Source: Corynebacterium glyciniphilum AJ 3170
GTDB lineage: Bacteria > Actinomycetota > Actinomycetes > Mycobacteriales > Mycobacteriaceae
Length of the DNA stretch: 53,142 nt
NCBI RefSeq assembly: GCF_007673095.1
Contig: NZ_VDYZ01000018.1
Location: forward strand, 1-53,142
Direction: 5' to 3'
Program-made: the position numbers and the translations under genes
The notes under the pieces: model-generated
Databases searched by the model: none
The model's input: the letters and a program-made list of their open reading frames with translations, nothing else
Told to the model about the DNA's origin: nothing
Shown: positions 16,261 through 25,032 of the stretch, in pieces
How positions within the stretch are numbered: position 1 is the first letter of the stretch
Layout of the letters: the number at the start of each line of letters is the position of its first letter

Positions 16261-16275
16261 CCTTTGCCGTGGCGG

Positions 16276-17829
16276 TCAGTGTCCGCCGCCGAGCCGCCCC
16301 GAGAAGCGGTCGAGGCGTTCCTGGCTGGCGCCGTCGAGACCGATGATGTCGACGGTCTTTCCGCGCGCCCGGAACTTCGTGGTGATGCTGTCGAAGGTGG
16401 CGACCGTGGAGGCGTCCCACACGTCGGCCTCCGTCAGGTCGATGACGATGTGCTCGGCCGGGTCGGTGTAGTCGAAGCTGTACACGAGGTCATTACTGGA
16501 GGCGAAGAACAACTGCCCGTGCACCCGGTAGGTACGGGTGTCGATCGTGCCGTCGTGGTCGGTGTCGAGTTCCGCGACTTTTTCGACGCTCACCAGGTGG
16601 GCGACCCGTCGGGCGAACATGACCATCGCGGTGAGTACACCGAGCACCACACCGACCGCCAGGTTGTGGGTGGCCAGGGTGGCGACGACAGTCACCACCA
16701 TCACGGCGGTCTCACTCAGCGGCATCATCGGCAAGGTCCGCAATGAATGCCAGTCCATGGTGCCCACCGACACCATGATCATCACCGCGACGAGTGCCGC
16801 CATCGGGATCAGCCCGACGATGTCACCGAGGGCGACGACCAGGATCAGCAGAAAGATTCCCGCCAACAGGGTGGACAGGCGGGTGCGGGCGCCGGAGGAA
16901 CGCACGTTGATCATGGTCTGTCCGAGCATGGCGCATCCTCCCATCCCGCCGAACAGGGAGCTGACGACGTTGGCCGCACCCTGTCCCCACCCTTCCCTGG
17001 TCTTGTCGGAGTGCACGTCGGTGATGTCGTCGACGAACTTCGCGGTCATCAGTGACTCCATCAGACCCACCAGCGCCATGGCCAGGGCGTAGGGCGCGAT
17101 GATCGTCAGGGTGTCCAGGTTCAGCGGGACGTCGGGGATGAACAGGCCGGGCAGACTGTCGGGGAGCTCCCCTTGATCCTTGACGTTGGGGACGTTCCAC
17201 CCGCTGACCACGACCACGATGGTGATCAGGACGATCGCGACCAGCGGGGCGGGGATCACGGTGGTCAGCCTGGGCATGCCGACCATGATGACCAGGCCGG
17301 CAGCGACCAGTGGGTAGACCAGCCAGGGCACGCCGAGCAGGTGGGGCAGCTGGGCGGTGAAGATCAGGATCGCCAGGGCGTTGACGAAGCCGATCATCAC
17401 CGAGCGGGGGATGAAGCGCATCAGTTTGGCGACCCCGAGCACGCTGAGGGCGACCTGGAAGACACCCGCGAGCAGGACGGTGGCGATGAAGTAGTCCATG
17501 CCGTGGTCGTGGGCGACCGGGGCGATCACCACGGCGACGGCACCGGTGGCCCCCGAGATCATCGCAGGCCGTCCGCCTGTGAAGGCGATGGTCACCGCCA
17601 CCGTGAAGGAAGCGAACAACCCGACCCGGGGATCCACACCGGCGAGGATGGAGAACGAGATGGCTTCCGGGATCAACGCGAGTGCGACGACCAGCCCGGC
17701 AAGCACTTCGGTGCGCAGACGCGGAAGTGAACTGAATGCGTAGCGGAACGAGGCGACGACCCCGGTCGGGGCGGGCGGGTCGGATCGCATGGCCTGGTCG
17801 GCGCCAGGCTCAGTGGTAGATTGGGTCAT
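16276..17829 (-). CDS. SulP family anion transporter with STAS domain
   Basis: This 517-aa protein has a SulP membrane domain of about 400 residues (ALALIPEAISFSILAGVDPRVGL, PAMISGATGAVAVV, GCAMLGQTMINVRSSGARTRLSTL) and a C-terminal STAS domain (VIDLTEADVWDASTVATFDSI). SulP proteins carry sulfate, bicarbonate or other anions; the substrate is unclear. The gene converges on the small Cys-Cys peptide gene and diverges from a MerR regulator with a dyad in between, so it is probably activated by that regulator. Confidence 0.92.
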   Translation of the reverse strand: MTQSTTEPGADQAMRSDPPAPTGVVASFRYAFSSLPRLRTEVLAGLVVALALIPEAISFSILAGVDPRVGLFASFTVAVTIAFTGGRPAMISGATGAVAVVIAPVAHDHGMDYFIATVLLAGVFQVALSVLGVAKLMRFIPRSVMIGFVNALAILIFTAQLPHLLGVPWLVYPLVAAGLVIMVGMPRLTTVIPAPLVAIVLITIVVVVSGWNVPNVKDQGELPDSLPGLFIPDVPLNLDTLTIIAPYALAMALVGLMESLMTAKFVDDITDVHSDKTREGWGQGAANVVSSLFGGMGGCAMLGQTMINVRSSGARTRLSTLLAGIFLLILVVALGDIVGLIPMAALVAVMIMVSVGTMDWHSLRTLPMMPLSETAVMVVTVVATLATHNLAVGVVLGVLTAMVMFARRVAHLVSVEKVAELDTDHDGTIDTRTYRVHGQLFFASSNDLVYSFDYTDPAEHIVIDLTEADVWDASTVATFDSITTKFRARGKTVDIIGLDGASQERLDRFSGRLGGGH

Positions 17830-17909
17830 GAAGAACCTCCGAAAATAGTGGGTCCAGGACCGCTGAGACAGACGACCTGGCGAGACATAGTGGAATCAGC
17901 ACTAGAGTA

Positions 17910-17933
17910 AAACCTACCGTAACGGTAGGGTTT
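17910..17933. promoter_or_regulatory. MerR-type operator between SulP and MerR genes
   Basis: AAACCTACCGT and ACGGTAGGGTTT face each other across one base, giving a near-perfect dyad about 80 bp upstream of the SulP start. This is the usual position for a MerR-family activator site in a divergent promoter. Confidence 0.65.
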
Positions 17934-17993
17934 CGCGGAGGCAATTCCGGTGCGCTGACAGCGCTCCGTGGCAGGACGGCAGAGGGAGCGGAC

Positions 17994-18407
17994 ATGGCGG
18001 TACACGGCAGCAAGATCGGCCAGGTCGCCGACGACACAGGCATGTCGATCCGCACCTTGCGTCACTACGACGAACTCGGGATCGTCAGCCCGTCCGGTCG
18101 TAGCGCAGGCGGCTTCCGCCTCTACAGCGACGAGGACATGCAGCGGATCCTGCTGATCCGCCGCATGAAGCCACTGGATTTCACGCTGGAGGAGATCGGT
18201 GTCTTCCTCCGCGCCGTGGACACCCTCGCCTCGACGGATGCCACCCCAGCCGACAAGGAACACGCCAGCCAGCTCATCGCGGACGTCCGCTCACAGGCCG
18301 GTGAGCGACTGGAGAAGCTGCGGACCCGGATCGCGTACGCCGAGGAGTTCCTGACCCAGCTCAGCACCCTGGACAATAACGGACGACCGCAGCGTAATCG
18401 TTCCTAA
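17994..18407 (+). CDS. MerR family transcriptional regulator
   Basis: This 137-aa protein has the MerR winged helix (IGQVADDTGMSIRTLRHYDELGIVSP, GFRLYSDEDMQRI) and a dimerisation helix, MKPLDFTLEEIGVFL. The C-terminal region lacks the Cys ligands of mercury sensors, so the inducer is unlikely to be a soft metal. GGGAG precedes the ATG. It diverges from the SulP gene and likely controls it through the dyad at 17910. Confidence 0.9.
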   Translation: MAVHGSKIGQVADDTGMSIRTLRHYDELGIVSPSGRSAGGFRLYSDEDMQRILLIRRMKPLDFTLEEIGVFLRAVDTLASTDATPADKEHASQLIADVRSQAGERLEKLRTRIAYAEEFLTQLSTLDNNGRPQRNRS

Positions 18408-18784
18408 CACGTCAAGCTGACCGTGCACAAGGTCCGACAAGTGACCGCTCAAACCCGCAGTTTTGTCCGAGTCGTCACTGCAGGGAACTCGTCATACCCG
18501 CCTCCATGCGAGAGCTTCCCGACACCACTCATCTCTTCAGGATCAACGCTTGGTTCTGATGAGATGAATAATGCCTACTTGGGGGTCGAGTCCATACGAG
18601 GCGCACATAATGCCAGCGTAGACGGTTAATCGGCCCGACGGTAGAGGTCGACCCCGGGGAGCTGTAGCAGTCGCACTGGGGGGATTGTGCGACCGGGTGC
18701 TCGACCCGGGGTCTGGCCGCAGGGGGGATGCGGCTGAGGTGAGTATGACACGGACACCGGCACCGTGCCCGGGGTTCAACCGAT
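18408..18784. other. Intergenic stretch, no convincing gene
   Basis: No reading frame with coding character is seen. The right part has a G-rich, repetitive stretch around 18685-18745 with GGGTGCTCGACCCGGGGTC. It separates the arsenic/SulP cluster from the mobile element core and could contain an element boundary, but no attachment repeat was recognised. Confidence 0.4.
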
Positions 18785-19042
18785 TCAGTCCTCACGCTGG
18801 GCCCGCTGGACCCATGCCCGGGACGCAGCCCGGGTGCGCTCACGCTTGGCGACATCGGCCGGTCGTTCCGGCAGGCCCGGCACCACCTCGGCCACCCGCT
18901 CGGCCATCTCCGGCAGCAGGTGGATAAGCGAACGCATGACCTGCACCCGGCTCAGGCCGGTGGCCTTGGCGAAGCTGTCCAGCAGGTCACGCTCCTCAGC
19001 GAGGACACGGACCTGGACCAGCACCTGTTCGTTGCCTGTCAT
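18785..19042 (-). CDS. Small ribbon-helix-helix-like protein
   Basis: This 85-aa protein begins with a short strand (QVLVQVRVLAEE) followed by two helices (RDLLDSFAKATGLSRVQVMRSLIHLL), the pattern of a CopG/MetJ ribbon-helix-helix domain. The C-terminal half is basic and helical. It overlaps the stop codon of the upstream 354-aa gene by ATGA, so the two are cotranscribed. It could be an antitoxin, a regulator or a relaxosome accessory protein; nothing distinguishes these. Confidence 0.6.
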   Translation of the reverse strand: MTGNEQVLVQVRVLAEERDLLDSFAKATGLSRVQVMRSLIHLLPEMAERVAEVVPGLPERPADVAKRERTRAASRAWVQRAQRED

Positions 19043-20103
19043 GCAACCCTGTCCTCCTTCTCGGTGACCTTGAGACCGTAAGCGTCGCAGTCGTACACCT
19101 GACCGTCGAAACGCGCCAGCTGGCGGGTCTGGCCTCCGGAAGCCCCTTCGACCGTCTCCACCAGGCCGGAGTACAACTCACGGTCACCGTCATACATCTG
19201 TCTCACGACAACGGCCTCCGTCGCAACCCAGCTATCCAGCGGGTGTTCCAGGAGAAAGATCGAGTTCGACCGACGAATCTCGCCGTCCTCGTACCGGACA
19301 GCGTCGCCGGAAAACTTGAAGGTACCGGTGAAATTCCGCTCACGGCGCCGGGCGCCCTCCCAAACGCTGTAGAAGGCCGTACCCGTCTTCAACTCCCACT
19401 CCGACTCGTCGAGGGAGTGCTCGATCAAATTGCCGTCGCACCTCACCTCACGCCCGTCCAACCGAATCACGGCATCTTCAGGTTCGACGCGTGAGCGCAC
19501 ACTCTCCATACCGGCGACCATGAACTCCCCTGTGATCTGCTCGTCACCTCCAATGAAAGTGCCCGTCACCGGCTCCCAAGCACTCTCGGGGATCGACTCA
19601 CTGGCCACGGCCTCGTTTTCCCCACCGACACCGTGGCCGTCCTCGACAAACGTGATGTAGTTGCCGGTGAGCAGCTTCCGCTGGCCGTCGAAGTAGATCG
19701 ACTTCCCCTTCAACACGACCTCACCGGACCAACGGTGCTCGACGCCGCGCTTGGACCGGCCCGAGCCCTCGAACTCCACCCAGGCGACGGTACCGGTCGT
19801 TGTTCGCCCCCCATGAGCCTTCTTTGCCTCAGTCTTGAACCGGGTAAGCGCAGCAGCGCCTTCCACGGTGCCCAGCCACTCGATGATTTCCTCGGGGTCG
19901 TAGTAGTACGTCCTGTTGAACATCTTGCTGGTGTGGTGCCACTCACCGGTGGTCGGTGCACTCTCGTTGATGAATGCGCTTGTCACGCCCCTGTGTCCAG
20001 CCTCCCGTGCGGCCTTTGCCGTCTCCGTGGCGGTCGCCAGGCCCCTGGCCTCGGCGCCCACCGCGTTGTTGCTCTTTCCTGCTCCCCAGTTATAACCAGC
20101 CAT
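19039..20103 (-). CDS. Mobile-element protein of unknown function, 354 aa
   Basis: I do not recognise a family. The N-terminus (NWGAGKSNNAVGAEARGL) resembles openings of plasmid and phage accessory proteins. The remainder is predicted beta-rich and contains three related FDG/LDG units (IYFDGQRKLLTG, IRLDGREVRCDG, ARFDGQVYDCDAY), suggesting an internal repeat. There is no signal peptide or membrane segment. It reads leftward, overlaps the ribbon-helix-helix gene, and shares its upstream region and a GGTAT dyad with the divergent ardA gene. A role in establishment or in host interaction is possible but unsupported. Confidence 0.65.
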   Translation of the reverse strand: MAGYNWGAGKSNNAVGAEARGLATATETAKAAREAGHRGVTSAFINESAPTTGEWHHTSKMFNRTYYYDPEEIIEWLGTVEGAAALTRFKTEAKKAHGGRTTTGTVAWVEFEGSGRSKRGVEHRWSGEVVLKGKSIYFDGQRKLLTGNYITFVEDGHGVGGENEAVASESIPESAWEPVTGTFIGGDEQITGEFMVAGMESVRSRVEPEDAVIRLDGREVRCDGNLIEHSLDESEWELKTGTAFYSVWEGARRRERNFTGTFKFSGDAVRYEDGEIRRSNSIFLLEHPLDSWVATEAVVVRQMYDGDRELYSGLVETVEGASGGQTRQLARFDGQVYDCDAYGLKVTEKEDRVA

Positions 20104-20161
20104 GACCTCGCCTTTTCAGTATTAGGTGACCAAGGGAATCTCCCTTGCCCTACCAATAACC

Positions 20162-20176
20162 ATACATGGTATGTAT
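20162..20176. promoter_or_regulatory. GGTAT-type dyad between 354-aa gene and ardA
   Basis: ATACAT-GGT-ATGTAT is a perfect 6-bp inverted repeat. Related sites with the same GGTAT core occur at 20949-20963 and 24269-24283, within the same element. Confidence 0.5.
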
Positions 20177-20295
20177 GTATTACGCAAGAACGCGGTCACA
20201 TGTGTTGTCTTCGCAGGTACGCAGCCCATGGTCGGCGGGGGCCGACCTCGGGACCAGACACGTATCTTGTTCCCGAGCCTTCAGGAGGCCCCACC

Positions 20296-20856
20296 ATGCG
20301 CACGTTCAATGCTGACGCCACGACCATCACGCCGCGGGTGTACCCGACCTGCATGTTTTGTTACACCAACGGCGAGCTGGTCGGACGCTGGGTCGATGCC
20401 ATCGACGCTGACAATGTCGTGCCCGCCGACCTCCATGGCGTGCCCTACTCCGACGAGCACGAGGAAATCTGGATCTCGGACACTGAAGGCATGCCGATCA
20501 TCCCTAGTGCCGGTGAGATGAACCTATCGACCGCAGCCCGGTGGGGCCATGCGATCGAGGCCATCACACCTCAGTGGCGTGCCGCGTACATCGCGTACAT
20601 CGAGGACCAGTGGATTAAAGACCCGCAGGACGCACCGTCCGAACAGGAGTTTTTCGAGGTCTTCGAGGGGAAATTCGAGTCCTTCGAGGACTACGCCGAT
20701 GTCGTAGTCACCGACAGCGGCATGCTGATAGGCGTGCCAGACGAGGTGTCCAGGTATTTCAGCGTCGAGGACTTCGCCCGAGACCTGCAGATGGACTACA
20801 CGACTATCGACACCGGGACACCGGACTACGCAGTGTGGGTCTACCGGAACGTCTGA
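20296..20856 (+). CDS. ardA: ArdA family antirestriction protein
   Basis: This 186-aa acidic protein matches ArdA, a DNA mimic that blocks type I restriction enzymes during conjugative entry. The N-terminal PRVYPTCMFCYTNGELVGRWVDAIDA segment and the following EEIWISDTEGMP are typical. Length and the strong acidic bias fit. GGAGG lies seven bases upstream of the ATG. It diverges from the 354-aa gene. ArdA is normally made early after plasmid or ICE transfer, supporting a mobile origin for this region. Confidence 0.88.
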   Translation: MRTFNADATTITPRVYPTCMFCYTNGELVGRWVDAIDADNVVPADLHGVPYSDEHEEIWISDTEGMPIIPSAGEMNLSTAARWGHAIEAITPQWRAAYIAYIEDQWIKDPQDAPSEQEFFEVFEGKFESFEDYADVVVTDSGMLIGVPDEVSRYFSVEDFARDLQMDYTTIDTGTPDYAVWVYRNV

Positions 20857-20948
20857 AGTTTTTCACACCCGTTTTCGGGTAAATATTCCCCACCCCCGTG
20901 CCAAGTAGTCTCACCTTATGGGTGTACCCCCTACTAGAGCTGAGACTA

Positions 20949-20963
20949 ACATACCATACGTGT
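20949..20963. promoter_or_regulatory. Second GGTAT-type site
   Basis: ACATACCATACGTGT contains the reverse complement of the GGTAT core and matches the 20162 dyad at most positions, but the symmetry is imperfect. It lies between ardA and the XRE gene. Confidence 0.35.
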
Positions 20964-21096
20964 CAAGTAGGGGTCGCAAAAACTGGCATTGACCAGCTAT
21001 TGTCCGGAGTGTCGCACTCGCAAACGGACGGAGGAACACCCGATGAAACACACGAGCTTTGTGCCGAGATTCTCGGCGCGTAAGGTGGAGCGAAAC

Positions 21097-21417
21097 TCAG
21101 AGCGGCTTCTCCGAGTCCCCGGTGTCGGCCGATCGTTGCTGCTCCTCGAGTTCGACGAGCCGGAACAGCTCCGACGTCCTCACGCCCAGGGCGTCGGCCA
21201 TCCGACATAGAACGTCAACCGTCAGGCTAGTACTGCCCTGCTCAACCCGGATAATTCCGCGCTTGTTGACCCGGACGGCGTCAGCTAACTGGGCCTGTGT
21301 CAGGCCACGCTTACGCCGCAGTGCGGCGATAGTTGCTCCGAGACTCAAGCGTCGGACCTCCTGTCGCCGCAGCTGCTCCGGAGAAAGTAGCTCGGGCGAC
21401 TGTGGCACGACGACCAT
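21097..21417 (-). CDS. XRE family transcriptional regulator
   Basis: This 106-aa protein has a Cro/C1 helix-turn-helix at about residues 30-85: LGATIAALRRKRGLTQAQLADAVRVNKRGIIRVEQGSTSLTVD, then ALGVRTSELF. ATG at 21417 follows a GGGGC-like ribosome binding site; an upstream GTG would add 14 residues. It sits among the accessory genes and is a good candidate for the regulator that binds the GGTAT-type sites. Confidence 0.85.
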   Translation of the reverse strand: MVVVPQSPELLSPEQLRRQEVRRLSLGATIAALRRKRGLTQAQLADAVRVNKRGIIRVEQGSTSLTVDVLCRMADALGVRTSELFRLVELEEQQRSADTGDSEKPL

Positions 21418-21574
21418 TCTGCCCCACGCCTGCCGGTACTGAAAGACGACACGAAGCACACCCGCCGTAGGGAATTTTCCTCACAGGCTTTGCGCGAACT
21501 TTGTGGTGCAATTACTGTCACACCAAACGAACCTATCAGAATCGAACAACCCACACATAGAAGCGAGCATTCTC

Positions 21575-22762
21575 ATGGCTTCCATCGACCTTTATCACGA
21601 CCTTGACCTGGACCGTTCCAAGTCGCCCGCCGAGCTGGCTGCCGAGATCGATCACCGTCTCCGTGGCGTGTCCTGGGACGACAAAGCCCAGCACGAGCAG
21701 TTGACCGTTGCTCAGCGCATCCTCGGCAATCCGATCAAGCGCCAGATGTACGACCAGCGGCTTGATGCCCCTCAAGCGTCGATCGACGTCGACAACCTGC
21801 GGGGACTGGCCTACCAGGACGTCGAACCGCCGAAGTCTCTGGCGGCGTCGACTGCGCTGGTCACCGATAAGGTGAAGAGCTTCTATCGCACCGACACGAA
21901 ACCCAAACTCGCCGGCACTGCAGTCGCCGCCGTCGCGGTCCTCGGACTCGTCGGCGCCGGGGTCGCATCGTGCGGTAGCGATGACGAGGAATCAAGCGCC
22001 GCTGGATCCGCGACGAATTCGACGTCAGAAGACCTGACGGACCAGGACATAGAGGATGCCGCCGAAGAGAACTTCCGCAACTTCACCTTCATGGAAGCCG
22101 GCGACGAAATGAAGATCCTCACCGGCAAGAAGTACACCTACGACGACGGTCACGTGGAGCGTGTCGACGGAGGTGTGTACGGCCTCTCCGTCGACAACCT
22201 CCGCCTGGTGGACGAAGTGGAGCCGGGAGACCCGGACGCCCCATCCGATCATCCAGACTCTCAGCCAGTAAAGATTGGAACATATGCCTGCGTCGACTTC
22301 ACTCGACGCCTCATCGAGCCCAACGAGAGCATGAACGAAGGCTCGACAAGGCTCGACGACGACGAAAAGTTTGAGCTACAGATGTCGTCATTCCCGAACC
22401 TCGGAGTCGTGGTCAACCCTGTGATTGACGACAAGAAGCAGAGCGATCGACTCGGACGAAACGGGGATAGCCTTCCAGTCGAGGTTCCCCCGGGGTCTAC
22501 GTCTCAGATCGAGAACACCGGCAGCGGTCCCGCGAAGACCCTGGACACAGGCGAGACCTCAGAACTGGACTACGGCCAGAAAACCGAGACAGCCGGCTAC
22601 TGCTGGGCGGCAACCGGACCGCGTGCGAACAAGGCGAACTCCAGTGAGGTTGACGAACCCTCTGACGTGACCGGGTACACAGTTCTCGGCGTACCGAATG
22701 GGGACAACACGGACATTGAGCCGTCACTGGAGGAACAACACGGATGGCTCCTTCCCCACTGA
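21575..22762 (+). CDS. Membrane-anchored protein with J-domain-like N-terminus and extracellular Ig-like domain
   Basis: This 395-aa protein has a short cytoplasmic N-terminal domain of DnaJ/helical type (IDLYHDLDLDRSKSPAELAAEIDHRL to MYDQRL). A single transmembrane helix follows near residue 110 (AAVAVLGLVGAGV), then a long extracellular acidic linker. The external domain contains GVYGLSVDNLRL and CVDF, similar to AVYSLTVDNSR and QCVDV in the lipoprotein at 24335, suggesting a common beta-sandwich fold. It heads a rightward set of four exported or anchored proteins. Family and role are unknown. Confidence 0.75.
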   Translation: MASIDLYHDLDLDRSKSPAELAAEIDHRLRGVSWDDKAQHEQLTVAQRILGNPIKRQMYDQRLDAPQASIDVDNLRGLAYQDVEPPKSLAASTALVTDKVKSFYRTDTKPKLAGTAVAAVAVLGLVGAGVASCGSDDEESSAAGSATNSTSEDLTDQDIEDAAEENFRNFTFMEAGDEMKILTGKKYTYDDGHVERVDGGVYGLSVDNLRLVDEVEPGDPDAPSDHPDSQPVKIGTYACVDFTRRLIEPNESMNEGSTRLDDDEKFELQMSSFPNLGVVVNPVIDDKKQSDRLGRNGDSLPVEVPPGSTSQIENTGSGPAKTLDTGETSELDYGQKTETAGYCWAATGPRANKANSSEVDEPSDVTGYTVLGVPNGDNTDIEPSLEEQHGWLLPH

Positions 22763-22823
22763 GACGCTGCCGATAGGCAGTAGACGCCCACAAACTCTAA
22801 TCATCTTACGACAGGAGATCAGC

Positions 22824-23177
22824 ATGTCCATCATCAAGAAACTCACTACGGGGGCCGCAGCCCTCGCCATCACCAGCAGCCTTGCCGCTGTCACCACCGG
22901 CACTGCCTCTGCCGACACGAACGGCGAATGGAACTGCTACTTCCACCGCGGCTCCGACCGCGTCGTGACCGCCGGTGCCCTGCACGTCGGCCTCGCCTCC
23001 GGTAACTGTAGCCACGTCACCTTCGGTGCGGGATTCCCCGGGTCGAACGGCCAGACGGGAACCATCGGCCTGGGCCACGTCCGCCTGCCGAACGGTGAGT
23101 GGGCCGTGGCTGAGCTGGAGGATGTCTTCGGCATCGCCCCGGCTCTGGCTGCCCCCGGACACAACATGCCGTTCTGA
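22824..23177 (+). CDS. Small secreted protein with Sec signal peptide
   Basis: This 117-aa protein has a basic start, a hydrophobic core (AAALAITSSLAAVTTG) and an ASA-type signal peptidase site before DTNGEW, leaving a mature protein of about 86 residues with two cysteines (NCYF, NCSH). AGGAG precedes the ATG. It lies between two exported proteins, transcribed in the same direction. No known domain is recognised. Confidence 0.8.
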   Translation: MSIIKKLTTGAAALAITSSLAAVTTGTASADTNGEWNCYFHRGSDRVVTAGALHVGLASGNCSHVTFGAGFPGSNGQTGTIGLGHVRLPNGEWAVAELEDVFGIAPALAAPGHNMPF

Positions 23178-23188
23178 GGCAACTGCTC

Positions 23189-24238
23189 ATGCGAACCAAC
23201 ATGACACAGCGACTCGCCGCCATCGTGGCCACCGGCACTCTGGCGATCTCACTGACCGCCTGTGACGATGACGACGACAACGGATCCAACTCCACACAAC
23301 CGGCCACGACCGGGACCGTCGAGGACGACCAAAACGCCGAGCTGCGCGAGTTGTACGCCGATGCCCTGGACAACTTGGACCCGTCCACCTTCGCTTCCGA
23401 CGGTTTCAGCCCGCGGGAGCCAACTGGAGCCTATGAGTACGCCATGGTCGACATCACCGGCGACGACATCCCAGAGATGCTGGTCAAATCGGTCGCGACG
23501 GAAATCAGTTCCATTCGGTTGATCGCTGCGAACGAAGACCGGACCGCACTGGTCGAGCCTGACCACCTGTTCGGTGACGGCGCAGGCTCTGCCGGTGGTG
23601 AGCGTCTGGAACTGCACACCAGGACGAACCATGACGGTCTGCTGGCCTCAGACGGTCGGTCAGGGACCGGGCAATACACGACCACAGAATGGGAGCTCGA
23701 CGGCGATCAGCTGCAGGAAACTGGCAAGACCTGGGAGTACCGAATCGACCAGAAGCCCGCTGACCTGGAACAAGCACAGGCAGAGATCCCGTGGTCCGAT
23801 AGTCGTGATCGCTCAGCCCTGGAAAACCTGGGAGAGGCCGAGGACGCCCCAGAGGCTCCCGATGACGACCATGACGGTCCGAATCCCGACCCGCCAGCCA
23901 GCAGCGACGACAGTGCCGAGGAACCTGACACCCTCGACGAACCTGCCGCTAATACCGGTGGTCGGTCAAAAGCTGACTTTCCGAATTTTGGAGCTAACTC
24001 AGCCACCTCAGATGAGTTCGCCAGGGCCGTCTACAACTCGTGGATTGACCAATACATCGCCACCGGAGAAACCGCACCCACGTTGAATGTAGCTTCGCCC
24101 GTCACCGGCGAATCGTACGCCATGAACTGCACGTACAGCGTCAATGTCACATGCTCGGGCGGAAACAATGCGCGGGTCATGATTCACCCACCAGCACCCG
24201 ACCCGGCGTCAATTCCCGGCGGTGTCATGTGGGGGTAA
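23189..24238 (+). CDS. Lipoprotein with FG-GAP/DUF-like N-terminal domain
   Basis: This 349-aa protein has a lipobox (ISLTAC) at residues 20-25 followed by an Asp-rich linker. A domain with YAMVDITGDDIPEMLV resembles repeats of the 'D-x-T-G-D-x-x-P-E-L' type found in surface proteins. A Pro/Asp/Glu-rich linker then leads to a C-terminal region with two Cys (MNCTYSVNVTC). It starts eleven bases after the preceding stop codon and is probably cotranscribed. It is likely exposed on the cell surface; the function is unknown. Confidence 0.75.
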   Translation: MRTNMTQRLAAIVATGTLAISLTACDDDDDNGSNSTQPATTGTVEDDQNAELRELYADALDNLDPSTFASDGFSPREPTGAYEYAMVDITGDDIPEMLVKSVATEISSIRLIAANEDRTALVEPDHLFGDGAGSAGGERLELHTRTNHDGLLASDGRSGTGQYTTTEWELDGDQLQETGKTWEYRIDQKPADLEQAQAEIPWSDSRDRSALENLGEAEDAPEAPDDDHDGPNPDPPASSDDSAEEPDTLDEPAANTGGRSKADFPNFGANSATSDEFARAVYNSWIDQYIATGETAPTLNVASPVTGESYAMNCTYSVNVTCSGGNNARVMIHPPAPDPASIPGGVMWG

Positions 24239-24268
24239 TCAGCAACCTCATTGCCTAGAATTGTAGCC

Positions 24269-24293
24269 ATGAATGGTATTCATGCGCTATAAT
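24269..24293 (+). promoter_or_regulatory. Promoter with overlapping GGTAT-type dyad
   Basis: A perfect TATAAT -10 box at 24288-24293 is preceded by ATGAAT-GGT-ATTCAT (24269-24283). The dyad occupies the -35/-10 spacer region, so a bound protein would block RNA polymerase. It shares its core with sites at 20162 and 20949. Confidence 0.6.
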
Positions 24294-24334
24294 TGAACCA
24301 ATAACTCATATTACTGATTTTGAAAGGTTCCACC

Positions 24335-24967
24335 ATGACCCGCACTACCACGCGCCTGTGCGCCGCCGTGCTGGCCGCGACTACTGGCTTCGCGCTGGTG
24401 GCCTGCGGCAGTGACGACGCCGAGGACACGAGCACCACCGACCAGACCGCCGCCGAGACCACCGCGAATGCTTCGACACCGACCGGTGACAATCTCGATG
24501 ACCTCTCGCTGCTGTCACCTGGTGAGTCCATCGAGGTCAGCAACGATTTTGATGACGCCGTTTACTCGCTCACTGTGGACAATTCCCGTACCGGTGATGC
24601 CGGACAGTGTGTCGACGTCATCTGGACGCTGGTGGCCCCACCGGACGAGCAGACCGACGACAACCTGAACCAGGACCAGGACAACGCCACATTGACGCAG
24701 CTATACACCGACTCCGGTTCCCCACTGGCACACATCAGTGCGGGAATGGCTCACGACGGTGTCCTGGACCAGCCGGAGGTGGACACCACCGTGGTCGATG
24801 CTGGCGCCTCAGGCGACTCGGACGGTGACAGCATGTTCGACACGGCTGCCCGGACCGTGACACAGGGAATCTGCGCCGACGCTGCCGACGCTGACACGAT
24901 GGTCGTCAGCGTTGACGTCGACGACACCCCCTCCCAGGAGGTCGACGGCTGGCGCGTCGACCTCTGA
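24335..24967 (+). CDS. Lipoprotein with Ig-like domain
   Basis: This 210-aa protein has a lipobox (ALVAC) near residue 25, a Thr/Asp-rich linker and a single beta-sandwich-like domain (SIEVSNDFDDAVYSLTVDNSR to DGWRVDL). The domain has DUF4352-like character and resembles the external domain of the 395-aa protein at 21575. AAAGG precedes the ATG. It has its own promoter and ends at a strong terminator. It may act in envelope attachment or surface exclusion; this is inference. Confidence 0.8.
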   Translation: MTRTTTRLCAAVLAATTGFALVACGSDDAEDTSTTDQTAAETTANASTPTGDNLDDLSLLSPGESIEVSNDFDDAVYSLTVDNSRTGDAGQCVDVIWTLVAPPDEQTDDNLNQDQDNATLTQLYTDSGSPLAHISAGMAHDGVLDQPEVDTTVVDAGASGDSDGDSMFDTAARTVTQGICADAADADTMVVSVDVDDTPSQEVDGWRVDL

Positions 24968-24984
24968 CACCCGCCCCTGACACC

Positions 24985-25027
24985 AGAACCCCGGTCACCA
25001 CCACCTCGGTGACCGGGGTTCTTTTTT
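24985..25027 (+). terminator. Rho-independent terminator
   Basis: AGAACCCCGGTCACC pairs with GGTGACCGGGGTTCT and is followed by a run of T. It lies just after the lipoprotein gene and before the converging relaxase stop codon. Confidence 0.9.
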
Positions 25028-25032
25028 GAGCC

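Noticed and set aside
18423..18629. Short rightward frame after MerR gene
   Set aside because: No ribosome binding site or protein character.
20989..21210. Small protein with CPEC at its start, rightward
   Set aside because: It begins with CPEC and an internal ATG has a good ribosome binding site, but half of it is antisense to the XRE gene and the second half looks non-coding. Not strong enough to list.
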